This document shows, one piece after another, positions 13,929 to 22,476 of a stretch of 23,524 nt of DNA. The position numbers and the translations under genes are program-made. The DNA is from Thermoplasmata archaeon (lineage in GTDB: Archaea; Thermoplasmatota; Thermoplasmata; Thermoplasmatales; Thermoplasmataceae). Positions within the stretch are counted from its first letter, which is position 1. Each line of letters starts with the position of its first letter. Under the pieces are notes generated by a model. The model ran no database searches, was not told the DNA's origin, and saw nothing but the letters and a program-made list of their open reading frames with translations. The DNA is taken from the NCBI GenBank assembly GCA_021799315.1, contig JAJZAR010000011.1, positions 1 through 23,524 on the forward strand, written 5' to 3'.

Positions 13929-16285
13929 TACTTATCGCACTTTCCATCAGGGCAGGCAGGATCAAATGTTGCTTCCAGCTTAAGATAGTGTGTGTCCACT
14001 GTTTTCTTTCTTTCCTTGCCCTCAGTAGTCATCTTTTCTATCACTGCCTGTTTCTCTTCTACCTCCTCTTTCGGCTTTGCAGATGATGTTCCAGAATACA
14101 GAACCTGTTCCGTTTTGCTTCTGTCCCTGTATACAGTAATTCCCTTGCAGTGAAGGTCCTTCGCAAGTCTGTATGCTTTTCCAATATCATCCGGTGTTGC
14201 GTCATGTGGAAGATTTATTGTCTTTGAAACTCCTGAATCACAGTATTTCTGGAATGTGGCCTGCATCAAGACATGCCATTCAGGATCTATTTCATGAGAT
14301 GTCCTGAATAGCCTCTTAACACTTTCCGGAAGATCTATCTTGGATAGATTGCCTGTAAGTGCGACCTCCTGCATCAATTTCTCTGAGTAGAGATTCTTGC
14401 TCTTAGTTATCTCCTCAAATAGCGGGTTGACTTCTATCAACTCCTGACCATTCAGTACATGTCTCATGAATGCAATGGCAAACAGAGGTTCTATGGATGA
14501 GGAACATCCAGCAATTATGGAAATTGTTCCTGTTGGTGCAATAGTTGTTGTTGTGGAATTTCTCATAAGCAGGTCTTCTCTTTCATAGTCAGAGCCATAC
14601 CAACCCGGGAACACGCCTCTCTCCAGGGCAAGCCTGTGTGATTCTGCATGGGACTCCTTATCCAGAAAGCTCATCACTTCTTCTGCAACCTTAAGAGCTC
14701 TTTCGCTATCATAGGGTATATTCATCAATATCAACATATCAGCGAACCCCATGATGCCAAGGCCAATCTTCCTCGTCTTCCTTGTCATTTCTTTTATTTC
14801 CTTTACAGGGAAGTTATTTGCATCGACAACGTTGTCAAGGAATTTTGTTGAAAGATGAATAATATTTCGTAACCTGTCCCATTCTATATTGCCATCTTTT
14901 ACGAATTTTGCAAGATTTATGGATCCAAGATTACAGGATTCATATGGCATGAGTGGTTGTTCACCGCATGGGTTCGTGGCCTCTATATCAGCTATATTCT
15001 TCACTGGGTTTGCTCTGTTTATTTCATCGAGAAATATAAGCCCGGGGTCCGCAGTTTGCCATGCATGTGTTATAATTGAATCCCACATTGTTCTGGCTTT
15101 CAGTCTTGAGACAACCTTTCCAGACTTTGGGTTTTTTAAATCTATATATCCATCACTGTCCAATTTTTCAAAGAACTCGTCTTCCATTCCCACAGAAATG
15201 TTGAAATTTTTGAGAATAGTGTTTTCTGAGTCTTTGCTAGTTATGAATTCCATTATATCAGGGTGATTATATTTGAGAATGCCCATGTTGGCTCCTCTCC
15301 TCTTTCCCCCCTGCTTTATTACCTCTGTTGTTGTGTCGAAAATTTTCATGAACGATACTGGTCCTGAAGCAACACCCTTTGTTGAACCAACAATATCATC
15401 CTTGTTTCTTAATCTTGAGAAGGAAAATCCTGTTCCTCCACCAGATTTATGTATTTCTGCAGTGTGTTTTACAGCTTCGAAAATTTCTTCTATGCTGTCA
15501 CCAACAGGTAAAACAAAACATGCTGATAACTGCCCGAGTCTCAACCCTGCATTCATCATTGTTGGTGAATTTGGGACGTATTCCAGGCTTCGCATCATAG
15601 AGTGAAACTCCTCAATTGTTTGTTCAGCACCTGTTGGTTTTGTATAAATGAAGTCCATAAATTGCCCAAAGGTTCCATTTATTACGCCTTCCTGTTCCAA
15701 CTCTTTGAAACCTCTTTCCAGAACTTCAATTTGAGTTGGTAGGAGATTGGATGACTTTTTTCCGTTTTCTGGAAGTTTTCCTGTTTTCTGATACTTTATG
15801 TAATCATACAGGGCATCTATAATACCAACATGATTCGCCACTCTCCAGAACATCTGATCTGGCGTTTCTATAATTTTCCCTTCTTCATCTTTTATAAGAT
15901 ATCTGGCTTCAAGTACTTTAACTGCATTCAATGTCAGCTTTAAATCATCCTTTACTCCAAGCCTTTCTTTCTCTTCTCTAATATATCTTCTTTTTTCTCT
16001 GTAAAGAATGTATGCCTTTGCAACATCATTAAATTTCTTCCCGTTGAGAGTTGTCTCCATCAGAACAGATTCCACTCTATCCTGAATATCCTCCACAGTT
16101 GGAACAGACTTTGATGAGGAAAGACTTTCTACAACCTTTTTGGCTAAAATATCAGCTTCCTGCATATTACCATATTTTAAGGAAAGCATAGCCTTGTATA
16201 TAGCTCGTGATATCTTAGTTTCGTCGAAAGGGACTGTTTTTCCATCCCTCTTTTTTATAGATTTAATTCCGGACGCATTTGCCAT
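13928..16285 (-). CDS. nrdJ: Adenosylcobalamin-dependent (class II) ribonucleotide reductase
   Basis: The 785-residue protein reduces ribonucleotides to deoxyribonucleotides for DNA synthesis using a B12-generated thiyl radical. An N-terminal ATP-cone (about 8-100, starting IKKRDGKTVPFDETKI) is followed by the ten-stranded barrel. Active-site residues are present: Cys256 in QLSACFVLP and Cys451 in ESCNLGS as the redox pair, and Asn438, Cys440 and Glu442 in NPCGEQ with Cys440 as the radical site. The phosphate-binding APTGTIS loop lies near 596-602. The C-terminal CPDGKC (778-783) is the swinging thiol pair that takes electrons from a thioredoxin-type donor, preceded by a flexible charged linker. 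The family length is normal. The gene likely starts at a leaderless mRNA and is followed by the coupled 99-residue gene. Confidence 0.96.
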   Translation of the reverse strand: MANASGIKSIKKRDGKTVPFDETKISRAIYKAMLSLKYGNMQEADILAKKVVESLSSSKSVPTVEDIQDRVESVLMETTLNGKKFNDVAKAYILYREKRRYIREEKERLGVKDDLKLTLNAVKVLEARYLIKDEEGKIIETPDQMFWRVANHVGIIDALYDYIKYQKTGKLPENGKKSSNLLPTQIEVLERGFKELEQEGVINGTFGQFMDFIYTKPTGAEQTIEEFHSMMRSLEYVPNSPTMMNAGLRLGQLSACFVLPVGDSIEEIFEAVKHTAEIHKSGGGTGFSFSRLRNKDDIVGSTKGVASGPVSFMKIFDTTTEVIKQGGKRRGANMGILKYNHPDIMEFITSKDSENTILKNFNISVGMEDEFFEKLDSDGYIDLKNPKSGKVVSRLKARTMWDSIITHAWQTADPGLIFLDEINRANPVKNIADIEATNPCGEQPLMPYESCNLGSINLAKFVKDGNIEWDRLRNIIHLSTKFLDNVVDANNFPVKEIKEMTRKTRKIGLGIMGFADMLILMNIPYDSERALKVAEEVMSFLDKESHAESHRLALERGVFPGWYGSDYEREDLLMRNSTTTTIAPTGTISIIAGCSSSIEPLFAIAFMRHVLNGQELIEVNPLFEEITKSKNLYSEKLMQEVALTGNLSKIDLPESVKRLFRTSHEIDPEWHVLMQATFQKYCDSGVSKTINLPHDATPDDIGKAYRLAKDLHCKGITVYRDRSKTEQVLYSGTSSAKPKEEVEEKQAVIEKMTTEGKERKKTVDTHYLKLEATFDPACPDGKCDK

Positions 16286-16301
16286 TATATATGATATTTT
16301 T

Positions 16302-16311
16302 CTTTTATTTA
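16302..16311 (-). promoter_or_regulatory. TATA box of nrdJ
   Basis: The minus strand reads TAAATAAAAG, centred about 22 bases before the ATG at 16285. No ribosome site is present before that ATG. Confidence 0.4.
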
Positions 16312-16436
16312 CATATACCGATCATTAAATTGGTAATTAATGTGATAACGTTTAACACAAATAAAATCTATAAAAGAAAATGAAGAATTCAAATTGGAAA
16401 TGGATAAATTTTTCATATCATATGTAATACTGTATT

Positions 16437-16604
16437 ATGCCTGTAATTGATAAACAGATGAAAATGAAACTTCAGGGAGAACTGGCATTCATAAATGAAA
16501 GATTAGAGCAGATCAAACAGAACAGGGATCAGCAGGGCTTTTATAATTATGAACTCGAATTATGGCTGAAGAGAAAGTCTGAGATTTTGACCCAACTGCA
16601 TTAA
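16437..16604 (+). CDS. Small helical (coiled-coil) protein, 55 aa
   Basis: The 55-residue product is charged and helical: KMKLQGELAFINERLEQIKQ (9-28), a short RDQQGFYNYE turn, then a second helix ending in KRKSEILTQLH. It looks like a two-helix hairpin. The AT-rich element TTCATATCATATG (16412-16424) is centred about 20 bases before the ATG, so leaderless expression is plausible though the TATA match is modest. The frame has no close rival on the other strand. It is convergent with gcvT and lies 150 bases from the divergent nrdJ start. Function unknown. Confidence 0.65.
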   Translation: MPVIDKQMKMKLQGELAFINERLEQIKQNRDQQGFYNYELELWLKRKSEILTQLH

Positions 16605-16634
16605 AGGGTGAGAGGGGTATATTTCAAGTGGAAC

Positions 16635-17696
16635 TCATGGAAGCAATCTGGGCTTGGAGACAATAGATGAAACCTTACCTCTTCTCGTTTCTATCTTAAC
16701 GTCAGTTCCTACTTTTTGATATTTTTTAGAAATATATCCGAGGCCTATCCCTTTTTTAAGAGATGGAGATAATGTTCCACTTGTTATCTCTCCTATCTCT
16801 TCTCCCTCATTGTTGAAAATTTTGTTTCCAGTTCTTGGGAATGCATTTTTTTCATTAACAATAAAACCACGAAAAATGCATTCATTATTTCTATTCATAA
16901 GTGCGTTCTTACCTATGAATTCAGTTTCATTATTCACTATAAAAGATATAGACGCTTCATATGGGTTTCTATTTTCATTAAAATCCTGGCCGGAAAGTAA
17001 CATTCCCTTTTCCATTCTCAGTGTGTCTCTGGATCCAAGTCCACATGGTCCATAACCAATCTTTTTTATGGACTTTAACAATTCATTCCATAATTTTACA
17101 ACTTTATCATTCTCTATAATTATTTCGCAGCCTTTCTCTCCAGTATATCCTGTTCCAGAAACAATCCTATTTTCGCTTTCGAAAAATTTAAAAGATTCTG
17201 GAAAATTAATATCAATATCATTCAATATTTCTTCACTTTTCTTACCCTGAACAGCTATGCAAGACAGATCATCAGATTTATCTTCTACTTTAGTGTCTCC
17301 AATTTTATTTTTAGCAATGTGATTATATATTCTACTTATCATTGATGCATTTGGCACGCAGAGAAATTTTTTCTTATTAAATTTATAAATAATAGTATCA
17401 TCAATTATATTCCCATTTTCATTGAGAAAAGCTGAATATACACAATCACCATCTTTCATCAATCTTATATCTGTTGGAACCAGATGCAATAATGTCTTTT
17501 CTGCATCTTCACCCTCAATGAATATATCTCCCATGTGAGATACATCAAACATACCGCAACCCTCTCTAACATAATTATGCTCTTTGATTATGGAATCATA
17601 GTAAAGTGGCATCATCCATCCATGGAAATCAACCATATTGGCCCCCAATCTCACATGCTCATCATACAATTTTGTTTTTCTCACACTATCTGCCAT
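16635..17696 (-). CDS. gcvT: Glycine cleavage system T protein (aminomethyltransferase)
   Basis: The 353-residue protein fits the GcvT family over its whole length. It transfers the methylene group from aminomethyl-lipoyl H protein to the tetrahydro-pterin carrier, releasing ammonia. Visible motifs are LGANMVDFHGWMMPLYY (17-33), CGMFDVSHMGD (47-57), the IDDTIIYK element with the conserved catalytic aspartate (Asp99 or Asp100), GTGYTGEKGCEI (about 181-192) and GLGSRDTLRMEKGM (about 220-233). The two C-terminal small domains end in SSIVSKPRLLP. The start lies 6 bases after the pdxT stop and uses a GGAGGT ribosome site inside the end of pdxT, so both genes form one operon. The H and P proteins are not in the window. 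Confidence 0.95.
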   Translation of the reverse strand: MADSVRKTKLYDEHVRLGANMVDFHGWMMPLYYDSIIKEHNYVREGCGMFDVSHMGDIFIEGEDAEKTLLHLVPTDIRLMKDGDCVYSAFLNENGNIIDDTIIYKFNKKKFLCVPNASMISRIYNHIAKNKIGDTKVEDKSDDLSCIAVQGKKSEEILNDIDINFPESFKFFESENRIVSGTGYTGEKGCEIIIENDKVVKLWNELLKSIKKIGYGPCGLGSRDTLRMEKGMLLSGQDFNENRNPYEASISFIVNNETEFIGKNALMNRNNECIFRGFIVNEKNAFPRTGNKIFNNEGEEIGEITSGTLSPSLKKGIGLGYISKKYQKVGTDVKIETRRGKVSSIVSKPRLLP

Positions 17697-17702
17697 ATCT
17701 AT

Positions 17703-18302
17703 CTATACCTCCAGTGGAAATGGTCCCCTCTCCCTCTTTACCATATCAATAAAATACTCATGAATTTTTGTATTATTCGTGAGTTCTGGATGGAATGTTA
17801 ATCCCAATACATTTTTATCTCTTACAAAAACAGGCTCCTTCTCTAAACTGGCCATAATTTCACAATTTTTAGCATTTTTTATTCTTGGAGCTCTGATAAA
17901 CACAGCTTCAAATTCTCCTATATCTTTCACTTCAATGATCTTTGAAAATGAATCTTTCTGCCTACCATACCCGTTCCTCTGTATTTCAACATCAATTAAA
18001 TTCATTCCTTTAACTCTATCATCATTTGTTTCCCTGCTTATCAGAATCAGGCCTGCACATGTACCCATAAGAGGTACTCCGTCCCTTACCATTCCTTTTA
18101 TTTCATCTATAAGGTCGTTTTCTTTCATGAGTTTGTATATTGTTGTACTTTCCCCTCCAGGAATAATGATACCCGAGACTTTTTTCAGATCACTCGTCGT
18201 CTTTATCTTTTTTATCTGATTTTTTCTTACATGAGCTATCTTTCTCAGAATGTTGATATGTTCTTCAACATCGCCCTGATACCCAATAACTCCTATCTCC
18301 AT
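17703..18302 (-). CDS. pdxT: Pyridoxal 5'-phosphate synthase glutaminase subunit
   Basis: The 199-residue protein is the class I glutaminase PdxT, which releases ammonia from glutamine and passes it to PdxS for direct PLP synthesis. The nucleophile Cys82 lies in GTCAGL (80-85), the other triad members are His171 and Glu173 in TFHPEL, and the oxyanion strand has IIPGGESTT (46-54). IGVIGYQGDVEEH at the N-terminus and RNGYGRQKDSF (109-119) are family signatures. The length matches the family. PdxS is not in this window, so the pair is split in this genome or lies nearby. It is the first gene of the operon with gcvT. A weak TATA-like GTTATAAC lies about 15 bases before the ATG. Confidence 0.97.
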   Translation of the reverse strand: MEIGVIGYQGDVEEHINILRKIAHVRKNQIKKIKTTSDLKKVSGIIIPGGESTTIYKLMKENDLIDEIKGMVRDGVPLMGTCAGLILISRETNDDRVKGMNLIDVEIQRNGYGRQKDSFSKIIEVKDIGEFEAVFIRAPRIKNAKNCEIMASLEKEPVFVRDKNVLGLTFHPELTNNTKIHEYFIDMVKRERGPFPLEV

Positions 18303-18460
18303 AATATGTCAGTTATAACGACTAATTAGACTTTCATGTATTAACCATATTAAATTGATATCTTTCAATTATCACTTGATGTTAGATCACTTATCAGAGC
18401 CAAATGGAAGTTGAACCATATCTATTATGAATGAAGTATAACTTATGCGCCCTTCCAGTT

Positions 18461-18470
18461 CTATAAATAG
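18461..18470 (+). promoter_or_regulatory. Strong TATA element upstream of the SpoIIM-like gene
   Basis: CTATAAATAG is an excellent TATA match on the plus strand. Transcription would start near 18490, leaving a ~65-base leader before the ATG at 18557. That is unlike the leaderless neighbours; either the leader matters or the element serves something else. Confidence 0.45.
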
Positions 18471-18556
18471 AGCTCGGCGAGATTTAATTTCATAATACTG
18501 ATATTTCACAGTAAATCCAAAAATTTTTAGGAATGATTACTATGTAATAAAAATAA

Positions 18557-19276
18557 ATGATTACAGATAACACATCCAGTATGAAAAGACGAGGAGCTAT
18601 TAGAATAGGAAAATTTTTTCTTATTTTCTTTTTGCTAGAATTAATTGTCTACAGTGTTATTTCTTCATTGCATATTTCAGATCCAACTCTCCTTAACACA
18701 TTCAATAATGAGAGAAATAGCATAACTTCAGAAGGATTTTTAGTGATGTCATTCTCTATATTCAAAAATAATTTTACCATAGCATCAATCGAAGCCATAC
18801 CGGTCATAGGGCCATTCCTTTTTGGGATTTCATCCTTTGATACAGCTCTCATACTCGCGATTGAGGGGACATCCAGTGGAGTCTCAGGGTTTTTATATCT
18901 TCTATCACTTTTCCTTTTGCCTGACACATGGCTTGAAATTCCATCTTATGCCATTTCCACAAGTATCGGTACATATTTCCTGTACAGGTTATTTACAAAG
19001 AGGGATCAGATACGACAGACGATCTTGAAATCGTTTTTGCTCTACGGTTTCGTTGCACTGGAATTGTATATAGCTGCATCCTTTGAATCCTATGAGATCA
19101 TACTGGAAAAGACAAATCAGGCACCATATAATTTGTTATACCCTCTTATGATGTGGATACCTGCTGTTCCTGCTTTCATATTTTTAATCTTCTTATTCAG
19201 GAGAATTGATACTTTCACTGGAGACAAAACCACCACAAAGAATGAAATGGAACCCAATTATACAAATGGAGAGTAG
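18557..19276 (+). CDS. SpoIIM/DUF95-like integral membrane protein
   Basis: The 239-residue protein has about six membrane segments (roughly 17-38, 75-103, 108-121, 128-145, 158-175, 195-214). The central part follows the SpoIIM/DUF95 pattern: FSIFKNNFTIA with the paired Asn71-Asn72, then a glycine-containing helix, then LPDTWLEIPSYAIS (121-134), which corresponds to the family's PHGxxELPA box. Family members take part in membrane remodelling in sporulating bacteria, but the archaeal role is unknown. The C-terminus is a polar tail. The gene is convergent with glyA, two bases apart. The ATG at 18557 has no obvious ribosome site; the ATG at 18581 is an alternative start. Confidence 0.75.
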   Translation: MITDNTSSMKRRGAIRIGKFFLIFFLLELIVYSVISSLHISDPTLLNTFNNERNSITSEGFLVMSFSIFKNNFTIASIEAIPVIGPFLFGISSFDTALILAIEGTSSGVSGFLYLLSLFLLPDTWLEIPSYAISTSIGTYFLYRLFTKRDQIRQTILKSFLLYGFVALELYIAASFESYEIILEKTNQAPYNLLYPLMMWIPAVPAFIFLIFLFRRIDTFTGDKTTTKNEMEPNYTNGE

Positions 19277-19278
19277 GT

Positions 19279-20565
19279 TCATTCAATATTGATATATGAG
19301 TATGGTTTGTGGTTTCCAAAGCAGTATTCAATCTTGTCATGTCTTCCTTTTATTTCCGCAATTTCTGCTCTGGCTTTTTCCTCTGGTATTTTTCCTTCTA
19401 TTATTTTCATCATAATTTGTGCGACCCATTTCATATCATCTTTGCCAAACCCTATTCTTGTGAGTTCCTGGGTGCCCATTCTTATTCCACTTGGATCCTG
19501 GGAATTTTTATTATGATCTATGGGGATAAGATTCTTATTCAAAATGATATTATTTTTCTCAAGCTTTTCTGCAACATATTTCCCTCCCCCGAACTTTTTT
19601 ACGTCAGCAACAACCGTATGAGATTGAGTAAAACCCAACTTCTCCCCAAAAACGTCCATGCCAAGGTTGTGTAGTTCTTCTGCCAGAGTCTTGGCGTTTT
19701 CTATAATCTTAGTCGCGTATGCTTCTCCAAATTCAAGCGTCTCTGCAAGAGTGATTCCCAGAGCAGCCATGGTGTTTAAATGATGATTGCTCAAAACACC
19801 GGGGAATATTCCTTTCTGGACATTTTTCCATGTCTTGTCATCAGTATTGCCAATGACAACTCCATGCTGCGGTCCAGGGAGTGTCTTGTGTGTTGAACCT
19901 GTAATAAGATCTGCGCCCTCTCTCAAAGGATCCTGGAACTTCTTTCCCGCTATAAGGCCAAGCACATGAGCGCCGTCAAACCATACCTTACAACCAACCT
20001 CCTGAAAGGTATCTCTAAGTTCCTTTAGAGGCGCAGGGAATAGAAATACAGATTGCCCAAAGAGGCACACTCTTGGTTTTGTCTCAAGAATAACCTTTCT
20101 TGCACCGTCCACATCCACCGTCATGGTGTCTTCATCAAAGGGATAGTTTACAATGTCAAGACCTCTGAACCCAAGAGCGCCAAATTTAGCTGCACTTATA
20201 TGTCCACCACCGGAAAGATCCGGGGCACATATTTTTTCCATAGGCTTTGTAAGGCCAAATATAACGCCCATGTTGGCATTAGTGCCCGATATGGGTCTCG
20301 GATCAAACTGAGGGGCATTGAATAATTTTTTCCCCAGTTCTGTGACTTTTTCCTCCATTTCGTCAACAAACTGATTTCCCTGATAGTACCTCTGATGAGG
20401 CAATCCTTCGGCATATCTATGACCGAAGTCAGTCAACAGCATCTCCATAGCAAGAGGGCTCATGATATTTTCTGAGGCTATAAGAGGAATGCTTTCGGCA
20501 AACAATCTGTTATTTTTCACTGCGGTCTCCTTAATTTCCATAGCATCCTTTAGAAATTTCTCCAT
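19279..20565 (-). CDS. glyA: Serine hydroxymethyltransferase, archaeal type
   Basis: The 428-residue protein converts serine and the cell's tetrahydro-pterin into glycine and the methylene form, using PLP. Lys227 in TGSTHKTLPGPQHG (222-235) holds PLP as Schiff base; Asp197 and His200 (FDGAH) contact the cofactor. The substrate-binding box LIASENIMS (28-36) and RYAEGLPHQRYYQGNQ (50-65) are family-typical. The archaeal character shows in the shorter, divergent sequence and the TRIGFGKDDM segment instead of the bacterial TTRGF. A TATA box about 22 bases before the ATG suggests a leaderless mRNA. It lies two bases from the convergent SpoIIM-like gene and near the pdxT-gcvT operon, with which it shares PLP and the one-carbon pool. 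Confidence 0.96.
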   Translation of the reverse strand: MEKFLKDAMEIKETAVKNNRLFAESIPLIASENIMSPLAMEMLLTDFGHRYAEGLPHQRYYQGNQFVDEMEEKVTELGKKLFNAPQFDPRPISGTNANMGVIFGLTKPMEKICAPDLSGGGHISAAKFGALGFRGLDIVNYPFDEDTMTVDVDGARKVILETKPRVCLFGQSVFLFPAPLKELRDTFQEVGCKVWFDGAHVLGLIAGKKFQDPLREGADLITGSTHKTLPGPQHGVVIGNTDDKTWKNVQKGIFPGVLSNHHLNTMAALGITLAETLEFGEAYATKIIENAKTLAEELHNLGMDVFGEKLGFTQSHTVVADVKKFGGGKYVAEKLEKNNIILNKNLIPIDHNKNSQDPSGIRMGTQELTRIGFGKDDMKWVAQIMMKIIEGKIPEEKARAEIAEIKGRHDKIEYCFGNHKPYSYINIE

Positions 20566-20579
20566 GGGAGTTTATGCTC

Positions 20580-20593
20580 TAGATATATTTAAT
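20580..20593 (-). promoter_or_regulatory. TATA box of glyA
   Basis: The minus strand reads ATTAAATATATCTA, centred about 22 bases before the ATG at 20565. Confidence 0.45.
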
Positions 20594-20747
20594 TTGAATG
20601 CAATGTCAAATAAGATTTCCATGGAAGTTACACTTCATTCCCTTATTTTTATGGAAAATGATAAAATACAGCTGCAAATACACTTTGCCGCTGTGATGAA
20701 TTCAGCCTTGACTGAAATATGATGACTGACAGGCAGACTGAGCGGTT

Positions 20748-21968
20748 TTATTTTAATGCAGTTTCATTATTCACAGTTTTGAAAAAGGATATGAAAACAA
20801 GGGATGAAATGAAAATTATTATTGCTACAATGAAGAAAGCGCCTCTTATTCCATATATAAGAGCTATATAACCAATCAACACACCCCCAAGGGCATATCC
20901 AAGGTCTCGCCAAAACCTGTATCCACCCATACTTTTGCCTCTATGAGTTGGTCTGGAAATGTCGTTAGATGCAGCGATGAGCGTTGGATATAGCAGAGAC
21001 ATTCCAATACCCGCAAGGCATGAGCACAAAAGAATCCACCAGAAGTTTATGGAATAAAAGGGAATTATGAGAGAAACAGAAAGAATTATCATGCCAGAAA
21101 AAATTATATCTCCTCTCCCAAATCTATCGCTCAGGTTTCCCGTGAAAATTTGCGGGATTCCCCACAGAAACTGATAAATCGCAACAAATATGGAAATCTC
21201 AACAATTCCGTATCCCCTGGTGAAGAGCATGATTGGAAACAGACCCCACATTAAAACATCACCAAACTTCTCAAAAAAACCGCTTTGGGAAATAATCGCA
21301 TAATTAATCCTCTGTTGTTTGCAATATTTCTGTGCAGTATTATCTGATAATTCTATTTCATTGCTTCCGTATTCTTCATGATAGGCGAGGGTTCTTGTAT
21401 CCTTTACCAGGAACTTCACCACTAAGAGAGATACCAGCACTGTCGACAGACTGAACAGGAAAATGGAAAGTTTCAAGCCTACAATGGTGGACAAATACGC
21501 GGTTATGAATGCTGCTGTCCCTTCCCCAATATATCCAATAGCCTCATTGATACCAACAGAGAGCCCTCTGTATTCTTTCTTTGATAAATCTACAGTTGCA
21601 GTTATGGCCATTGTCCACGTAAACGCCTGGCTCGCTCCTATTACGAAATTAAGCACCACTATATCCAGCCACGATGTGGAAAAAAGGAATATGAACGGAA
21701 CAGGTGTACCTATAATCCAACCTAACAAAATATATTTTTTCCTGCCTCCCTTATCCGAAAGCCTCCCTACTATTCCATTGGATATGGATTTTGATATTCC
21801 AAAGGCAGATATGAAAGACAAAATATAGATATAAGAAGTCACACCAAAACTCTGTCCAGAAATGAGAGGGACGGCCACGCGTTCAATGCCCAGAAACCAT
21901 CCAGTCCATAATCCTATTATCTGTATGAGAATAAAATTAAAGCTATTGTCCGTGATCTTCCTGATCAT
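20748..21968 (-). CDS. MFS transporter
   Basis: The 406-residue protein has about twelve membrane helices in two halves separated by a polar loop (near residues 190-222, TRTLAYHEEYGSNEIELSD). The MFS motif A occurs after helix 2 as GRLSDKGGRKK and again in the second half as GNLSDRFGRGD, and the C-terminal half has RFWRDLGYALGGVLIGY. The substrate cannot be told; drug, sugar or organic-acid efflux or uptake are all possible. I set the start at the ATG 21968, because a TATA box is centred 28 bases upstream of it; the in-frame ATG at 21983 would lie only about 13 bases from the TATA box. The gene stands alone. Confidence 0.9.
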   Translation of the reverse strand: MIRKITDNSFNFILIQIIGLWTGWFLGIERVAVPLISGQSFGVTSYIYILSFISAFGISKSISNGIVGRLSDKGGRKKYILLGWIIGTPVPFIFLFSTSWLDIVVLNFVIGASQAFTWTMAITATVDLSKKEYRGLSVGINEAIGYIGEGTAAFITAYLSTIVGLKLSIFLFSLSTVLVSLLVVKFLVKDTRTLAYHEEYGSNEIELSDNTAQKYCKQQRINYAIISQSGFFEKFGDVLMWGLFPIMLFTRGYGIVEISIFVAIYQFLWGIPQIFTGNLSDRFGRGDIIFSGMIILSVSLIIPFYSINFWWILLCSCLAGIGMSLLYPTLIAASNDISRPTHRGKSMGGYRFWRDLGYALGGVLIGYIALIYGIRGAFFIVAIIIFISSLVFISFFKTVNNETALK

Positions 21969-21991
21969 TATTCCTAAAGGCATAAGGGAAG

Positions 21992-22000
21992 TATATTTAA
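21992..22000 (-). promoter_or_regulatory. TATA box of the MFS gene
   Basis: The minus strand reads TTAAATATA. Its spacing (28 bases) points to the ATG at 21968 rather than 21983 as start. Confidence 0.45.
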
Positions 22001-22068
22001 AACATGTCGAAAGGTCATCTATGAAGCAATGGGTTGGTGTAGGTCAAATATGCGATTGCGAATAAGTT

Positions 22069-22359
22069 TCAGTTATAGTTCATGGGATCAGTGAAAGGAA
22101 TGTACTTGCTGGGTTTTAATTTTACACCAAGCAATATAACTATAGTGGCAAATCCTAAAATGGCGCCGTTGAAAAGCAAACCTTGTATGAAACTGCTGTG
22201 AATAGAGTTCAGCAACTTAACCATGACGAAATGGTATTTTGTAAATGAACTGCTTTGCAGGCTGAACACAGTGCCTTCATGAACCAACACATTGTAAAGA
22301 ATAGTGTATACCTGCCAGATAGCAATAAATATCCCTATCCCCAACAGCACTTTCCTCAT
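22069..22359 (-). CDS. Small membrane protein with two helices
   Basis: The 96-residue protein has a hydrophobic segment at about 3-25 (KVLLGIGIFIAIWQVYTILY) and a second one at about 58-80 (FIQGLLFNGAILGFATIVIL), with a polar loop between and a short tail rich in Pro, Lys and Asp. The first segment could be an uncleaved signal anchor. I do not recognise a family. It lies between the MFS and RecA-like genes on the same strand, with 109-117 bases on each side, so it is probably its own transcript. A TATA-like TAATATGTATTTA sits about 20 bases upstream of the ATG. Confidence 0.65.
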   Translation of the reverse strand: MRKVLLGIGIFIAIWQVYTILYNVLVHEGTVFSLQSSSFTKYHFVMVKLLNSIHSSFIQGLLFNGAILGFATIVILLGVKLKPSKYIPFTDPMNYN

Positions 22360-22476
22360 AGATAATAAATGGCTAAATACATATTAATCTTTCTGTATCG
22401 CTGTTTTTTATATGAATCAACTTATATAAAAAAACCTAAAATACCCTTCAAACGTAAGTCTGGTCTTGTTTTGGTT

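Noticed and set aside
20603..20722. Short plus-strand frame (39 codons) between glyA and the MFS gene
   Set aside because: The only TATA element nearby is spaced for glyA on the other strand, the frame overlaps another of similar length, and composition is not distinctive.
22022..22066. Fourteen-codon ORF with two cysteines upstream of the MFS gene
   Set aside because: Too short, and no promoter at a suitable distance.
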